11,200 bases of DNA from the NCBI GenBank assembly GCA_018816605.1, contig JAHIVS010000628.1, positions 1-11,200 on the forward strand. The letters are read 5' to 3'. This DNA is from Pseudomonadota bacterium (GTDB lineage: Bacteria; Desulfobacterota; Desulfobacteria; Desulfobacterales; Desulfobacteraceae). Below, one piece after another: positions 7,963-11,200 of this stretch. The notes beneath the pieces are model-generated. The model was not told the DNA's origin and did no database searches. It was given only the letters and a program-made list of their open reading frames with translations. Position 1 is the stretch's first letter; every line of letters begins with the position of its first letter. Made by a program: the position numbers and the translations under genes.

Positions 7963-9305
7963 AGGCCAATATCAAAATCAAAAAAATCGCTGGCTTCATC
8001 CCCCAATGCACTGACCTGTTTCTGCCTTTGGGCAATAAAATCATTTAGGTCACCCTGCAATGCAAGTTTCAGGTGGTCAAGTTTATAGGATAAGGTCCTT
8101 ACATGGGCCCATGGATAAAAAATACCCAATGTGAAAACCATTCCCAGGGTATTTGTGGAAATGAGAACAAGATATTCCCAGGTGTTCAGGTCTGCCTTAA
8201 AATGATGGGTAGACAGCTCAATGGAATTAAAAATAAGGTTTGTGTATTTTACTGAGAAATATGCAAACAGGTAAAAATATAAAACCATGCCTATCAAGCC
8301 TGAAACAAAAGGAGCAAAACGAAGAAGAAAGAAGGTCCCAACCACGAGGGCAAGCCCGATAACAATGGGAACAAGCCCCTTGAGAATCAGGGTGTAAAAA
8401 TCCTTTGGACCCGCCTTGAATCTAAAGTTTGTCCTTCCATAGCTGCTGTTTTCAACAACAAACTTTTTTTGACGAAACAAGACATAGGGAAAAAGAATCC
8501 CCAGTGTAAACACGGCCAGAAAGGGCCAGAGCACAAAAACCTTGAATGCCTCCTTAACACTTCCATCAAAACCAAAACAAATATTTCGGTATGCGCTGTT
8601 TCTTGCGTTAAACGCAAGGGATCGCACCACAAGCCAGGGAAGGATCAGCACAAACAGCAGACCCATAAGGCCCCCGACCAGGGGAAAAATTTTAGATAGG
8701 ACAGAGTAGATAAGGAAAAAGACAAAAACAATGGCCCGCCCTTTAAGGATATTTACCGGGTCGGCCAGATACTCAAAGCTGGAACTTTGAAGGCGGGTGT
8801 TTCCGTAAAAGTATTGTTTGCGTCTGACTTTTGCCCATGCCGAATAAATACCCAGGGTGATGATGGAAAGAATCGTGTTAACGATCCATATCTTGAAATA
8901 TTCCCCCCCGGTGCCGTGGAACTCAAAGGGCAGCGTTTCGTTTGGGGCTTTTTCTTCCATTGTTTTATGTGCTTCCGGCTCAGAAACTTTTAAAACCGGT
9001 TCTTCAGGCTGGGGGACAGGAGCCTTTTCTGCCACGGGTTCCCCTTGGGAAGGCATCCCAGAGCCCGGGATAATAAATTGGGTCATAACAACATCCAGAC
9101 CCGCTTTTTTTAAAGCCATTCCCAGTTTTTTTGCTGCTGCTTGATCAAGATTTTTTTTAATGATAACCCGCTTGCTATTTAAAAGCTGTTCCGCCTTTTC
9201 CGGACTAAGGGAAAACGCTTCGACCAACCGAGATCTTACACCATCGAAATCATGACCATCGAGGATTCTACCCTTGTAAACGATATTGTAGGTTAAATCT
9301 TCCAT
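7959..9305 (-). CDS. DUF898 (YjgN-like) membrane protein with extra N-terminal domain
   Basis: The 448-residue protein starts with a soluble ~78-residue domain (YNIVYKGRILDG ... RVIIKKNLD ... KKAGLDV) of alternating strands and helices. A Pro/Glu/Lys-rich linker (~80-125) follows, then a DUF898 domain at ~126-420. DUF898 marks include FHGTGGEYFKIW, LGIYSAWAKVRRKQYFYG and a second LGIFYPWAHVR near 393-403. Six or more hydrophobic helices are visible. The tail ends acidic and aromatic (FFDFDIGL). E. coli YjgN is the family's namesake and its function is not settled. The N-terminal domain appears before various inner-membrane domains in other proteobacteria and may bind a partner. It is the first gene of the operon with the M48 protease, which it overlaps by four bases; it may present or be a substrate for that protease (inference). 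A GAGGG lies just upstream of the ATG. Confidence 0.92.
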   Translation of the reverse strand: MEDLTYNIVYKGRILDGHDFDGVRSRLVEAFSLSPEKAEQLLNSKRVIIKKNLDQAAAKKLGMALKKAGLDVVMTQFIIPGSGMPSQGEPVAEKAPVPQPEEPVLKVSEPEAHKTMEEKAPNETLPFEFHGTGGEYFKIWIVNTILSIITLGIYSAWAKVRRKQYFYGNTRLQSSSFEYLADPVNILKGRAIVFVFFLIYSVLSKIFPLVGGLMGLLFVLILPWLVVRSLAFNARNSAYRNICFGFDGSVKEAFKVFVLWPFLAVFTLGILFPYVLFRQKKFVVENSSYGRTNFRFKAGPKDFYTLILKGLVPIVIGLALVVGTFFLLRFAPFVSGLIGMVLYFYLFAYFSVKYTNLIFNSIELSTHHFKADLNTWEYLVLISTNTLGMVFTLGIFYPWAHVRTLSYKLDHLKLALQGDLNDFIAQRQKQVSALGDEASDFFDFDIGL

Positions 9306-9408
9306 TCATCCCTCTCTCTAAATGTTTATCCAATCTGCTGTCAAAACCGAACCTGGATATCTACCATTTTTACTGCCTCATCGACAAAATATCCATCAAA
9401 AATGCGGT

Positions 9409-9437
9409 ATGATACGACAAAAGAAAGTACTTTACAA
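9409..9437 (-). promoter_or_regulatory. Candidate sigma70-type promoter of the DUF898 - M48 - nucleotidyltransferase operon
   Basis: Read on the minus strand, TTGTAA (9437-9432) and TATCAT (9414-9409) are 17 bases apart, matching the consensus at 4 of 6 and 5 of 6 positions. It would give a leader of roughly 95 bases before the ATG at 9305. A perfect TTGACA also occurs nearer the gene (within 9339-9344), but it has no good -10 box and would put the transcript start on the ribosome-binding site, so it is less likely. Confidence 0.4.
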
Positions 9438-9445
9438 GCAATCGG

Positions 9446-9541
9446 TCAGATATTGACTGCCCGGATAAATTCAAAACTGAACGGGGCCTGCAGCCCTTTT
9501 ATCTATTTCAATATTTCTTCGAGCATTTTTTGTTCCATGGG
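9446..9541 (-). pseudogene. Remnant of a second DUF294 nucleotidyltransferase gene (3' tail only)
   Basis: Read on the minus strand, this stretch encodes PMEQKMLEEILK, a TAG stop, then IKGLQAPFSFEFIRAVNI and TGA. It lines up residue for residue with the C-terminal end of the nucleotidyltransferase encoded at 4706-6907 (PMERKMLKEILK, L, then IKGLQDRLSFEFIGSINT), including the position of the final TGA. The in-frame TAG at 9503-9505 replaces a Leu TTG by one base change. The remnant starts five bases after the stop of the phosphatase gene and is in a different frame from it. It is too short and broken to be a gene; it is best read as what remains of a paralogue whose 5' part was deleted. Confidence 0.82.
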
Positions 9542-9545
9542 CAAG

Positions 9546-11200
9546 CTACTCGCCCGAGAGGATCATCAATGTCCGGTCATCGGACTGGGGCGCCAATTGG
9601 GTGCCACAGCGTTCTTTGATAAAGGTCAGCTGCCCGTCAAGCGGCAATTTTCTTGACTCAACCAGCCACCTCAAAAATCCCTTTACCCCCAATTGCCTAC
9701 CCAGGGTTTCTGCTGTGCCTGTTTTCAGCCGCCCTTCTGTAAACCCGTCTGTATAAAGGAACAACCGGCTGTTTTTCAGGGAACAATAGGTGACAGGGGG
9801 GCTTCCCCCGGCCACAACCCCCAGGGGAGTATCCTGGGCGCAAATTTTGGTAATGCCTTTTTCATTCACCAGGAAGGGCGGCAGATGTCCCAGGTTCACC
9901 ATGTGAAGGTTTTGGGTTATAGGGTCAAGATATCCGCCAATAAAGGTAACAAACATCCCCCGGACCGAGGTCTCGCAAAATTCATTGTTCATGAGATGAA
10001 CCACATCACTAAGATTTGTCATCAATTTGCACAAACACCTGAAAAGAGACATTGCTTTGGCCATGAGCAATGCCGCCGAGGTGCCTTTCCCGGACACATC
10101 CCCCAGACAAAAACAAATGGTGCCGTCCGCTTTGAGGAAATAATCGTAAAAATCACCTGACAGGTGGCGGGCGGGCATATTAAATGCGGCAACCCGATGA
10201 TTTTTTGTGATATCCGGCTGAAGGCTCTGCTGAATTTCCCTTGCAATATCAAACTCCGCTTCCAACCGACCGGCATATTCATCCCGCTGTTTTAAGGAAG
10301 TTTGCAACTGCCAGGTCAGTTCCTGATAGGAAAGATTGTCTTCTATCAGTTTTCTGTTGGCCTGTTCCATTATCATTTCAAAATCAAGCGGGGACTTGAC
10401 CGTGATATTCAATGCCCGGGAGGTTTCTTCAACCTGACCGGGCAAAAGGGACAACAAGGATTCAACCTGATCTGCAGTTAACTCAAAAAGCAGTTTTGAT
10501 GTCTTTTTCAAGATTGTAAGCGCAAGGGCTTTTTCGTGGCAGGTGTAAATGGCATTGCACAGATCCGCCAACAGCAGCATCCCCGCCAGAACAGACTGCT
10601 TTTCTGCCCGACCCAATTGTGTGGATTCTTTTTTATCAAAAAACGAGTGGTGGTGACCGATTGCCAGGGTATAGGATTTGGGCAGATTCCATTGTTTGCA
10701 CAGCAATGCCCCCACATGGTCATGGGTGGCATGAAACAGCGCTTCTTCCATTTCATGGCGTTTTACCGGAAGGTTGGACCGTAGCAACGGCCACCTGTCC
10801 GCTTTGCCGGGTTCCATGGAAAACAGGACCAGCAAGCCGATATCCTGGAGCATTCCCGCGGTAAATGCCTGTTCGACCGGCCCGTTTACCAGGTATCCAA
10901 GCTGCTGGGCAGCCACCCCCCTTCGAATGGAGTCTTCCCAGAACGTATCAATATCAAACCCCGGGATCTCATTTTTGGAAAGGGCTTCTTTCACGGAAAA
11001 ACACAGGATCAAATTCCGAAGAGACTTAAGTCCCAGGGCGACCACGGCCTCTGAAATGGTTTTCACCGGCTGCCTGAATCCGAAAAATGACGAATTGACC
11101 AGCCCCAGAAGCTGGGCCGTGAGGGCCGGATTCACACGAATCAACTGGGTCAGCCGGTCGATTTGGGCATCCTCTCTCAGGGCATACTGGATCAATTGCA
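9546..11200 (-). CDS. HDOD - SpoIIE/PP2C phosphatase fusion (5' end outside window)
   Basis: The frame is open to the right edge. A TTG at 11195 could serve as start, but the HDOD domain would then lack its first helix, so the true start lies outside; positions below count from that codon. Residues 1 to ~230 are an HDOD domain: VNPALTAQLLGLVNSSFFGF, HATHDHVGALLCKQWNLP and IGHHHS are its usual landmarks. HDOD resembles HD phosphohydrolases but lacks their metal site and is thought to bind partners. A coiled coil (~285-325) ends in EIQQSLQP, a common lead-in to SpoIIE phosphatases. Residues ~340-549 are the PP2C-type catalytic domain, with metal-binding Asp348 (SGDFYD), Asp366 (GDVSGKG), Asp483 (YTDGFTEG) and Asp540 (SDDRTL). 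All are kept, so it should be active. Such enzymes typically dephosphorylate an anti-anti-sigma-type (STAS) protein; no such partner is visible here. Confidence 0.93.
   Translation of the reverse strand, partial: QLIQYALREDAQIDRLTQLIRVNPALTAQLLGLVNSSFFGFRQPVKTISEAVVALGLKSLRNLILCFSVKEALSKNEIPGFDIDTFWEDSIRRGVAAQQLGYLVNGPVEQAFTAGMLQDIGLLVLFSMEPGKADRWPLLRSNLPVKRHEMEEALFHATHDHVGALLCKQWNLPKSYTLAIGHHHSFFDKKESTQLGRAEKQSVLAGMLLLADLCNAIYTCHEKALALTILKKTSKLLFELTADQVESLLSLLPGQVEETSRALNITVKSPLDFEMIMEQANRKLIEDNLSYQELTWQLQTSLKQRDEYAGRLEAEFDIAREIQQSLQPDITKNHRVAAFNMPARHLSGDFYDYFLKADGTICFCLGDVSGKGTSAALLMAKAMSLFRCLCKLMTNLSDVVHLMNNEFCETSVRGMFVTFIGGYLDPITQNLHMVNLGHLPPFLVNEKGITKICAQDTPLGVVAGGSPPVTYCSLKNSRLFLYTDGFTEGRLKTGTAETLGRQLGVKGFLRWLVESRKLPLDGQLTFIKERCGTQLAPQSDDRTLMILSGE

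Noticed and set aside
9484..9500. GGGC-CTGCA-GCCC followed by TTTT on the plus strand, looking like a small terminator
   Set aside because: The stem is only four base pairs, no plus-strand gene ends there, and the bases are accounted for as the old coding sequence of the remnant.
4706..9541. Direct repeats at both ends of the three-gene operon as ends of a mobile element
   Set aside because: The repeat is coding tail sequence with an aligned stop codon, there is no transposase or integrase, and no short target duplication was seen at the edges.
9402..9656. Plus-strand frame whose translation resembles part of the plus-strand frame at 4674-4901
   Set aside because: The likeness is only the antisense reading of the 96-base repeat; the homology makes sense on the minus strand, where it aligns to the end of a known protein.

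Overview
The window looks like chromosomal DNA of a Gram-negative, probably marine or sediment anaerobe of the Desulfobacterota (Desulfobacterales-like). This is inferred from the mix of families: a CoA-transferase/GNAT fusion, an SSF-type sensor kinase, a DUF294 nucleotidyltransferase and an HDOD-SpoIIE phosphatase. Moderate GC and dense packing with ATGA overlaps also fit. The genus cannot be fixed from the sequence alone. No rRNA, tRNA, CRISPR array, transposase, integrase or phage gene is visible. No gene-free stretch exceeds 300 bases.

The left part (1-4655) is read on the plus strand. It starts inside an acetyl-CoA hydrolase/CoA-transferase family enzyme that carries a C-terminal GNAT acetyltransferase domain. 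A 68-residue two-helix membrane protein follows, overlapping by ATGA a 910-residue sensor kinase whose input domain is a complete sodium:solute symporter (CbrA/CrbS-like: SSF, STAC, HisKA, HATPase). A stand-alone CheY-like receiver comes about 100 bases later. Known CrbS/CrbR systems control acetate use, and the adjacent gene is an acetyl-CoA enzyme, so acetate or a related carboxylate is the best guess for the signal (inference).

The right part (11200-4706) is read on the minus strand and converges on the left part near 4655-4706. First comes an HDOD-SpoIIE/PP2C phosphatase, cut by the right edge. Then a 240-base gap holds a decayed 96-base remnant of a second DUF294 gene and a candidate promoter. 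Last is a tight three-gene operon: a DUF898/YjgN membrane protein with an extra N-terminal domain, an M48 zinc metalloprotease with one membrane anchor (ATGA overlap), and a 733-residue PAS - degenerate histidine kinase - DUF294 nucleotidyltransferase fusion.

The two points most worth a second look are: (1) the 3' tail of the nucleotidyltransferase gene (4706-4801) is repeated at 9446-9541 in direct orientation, ending at the same stop codon but broken by an in-frame stop, so a paralogous gene once lay behind the phosphatase gene; and (2) the nucleotidyltransferase carries a pseudo-histidine-kinase region in which the phospho-accepting His is Lys and the ATP-binding residues are lost. No protein in the window has a recognisable DNA-binding domain, although at least four are signalling proteins.
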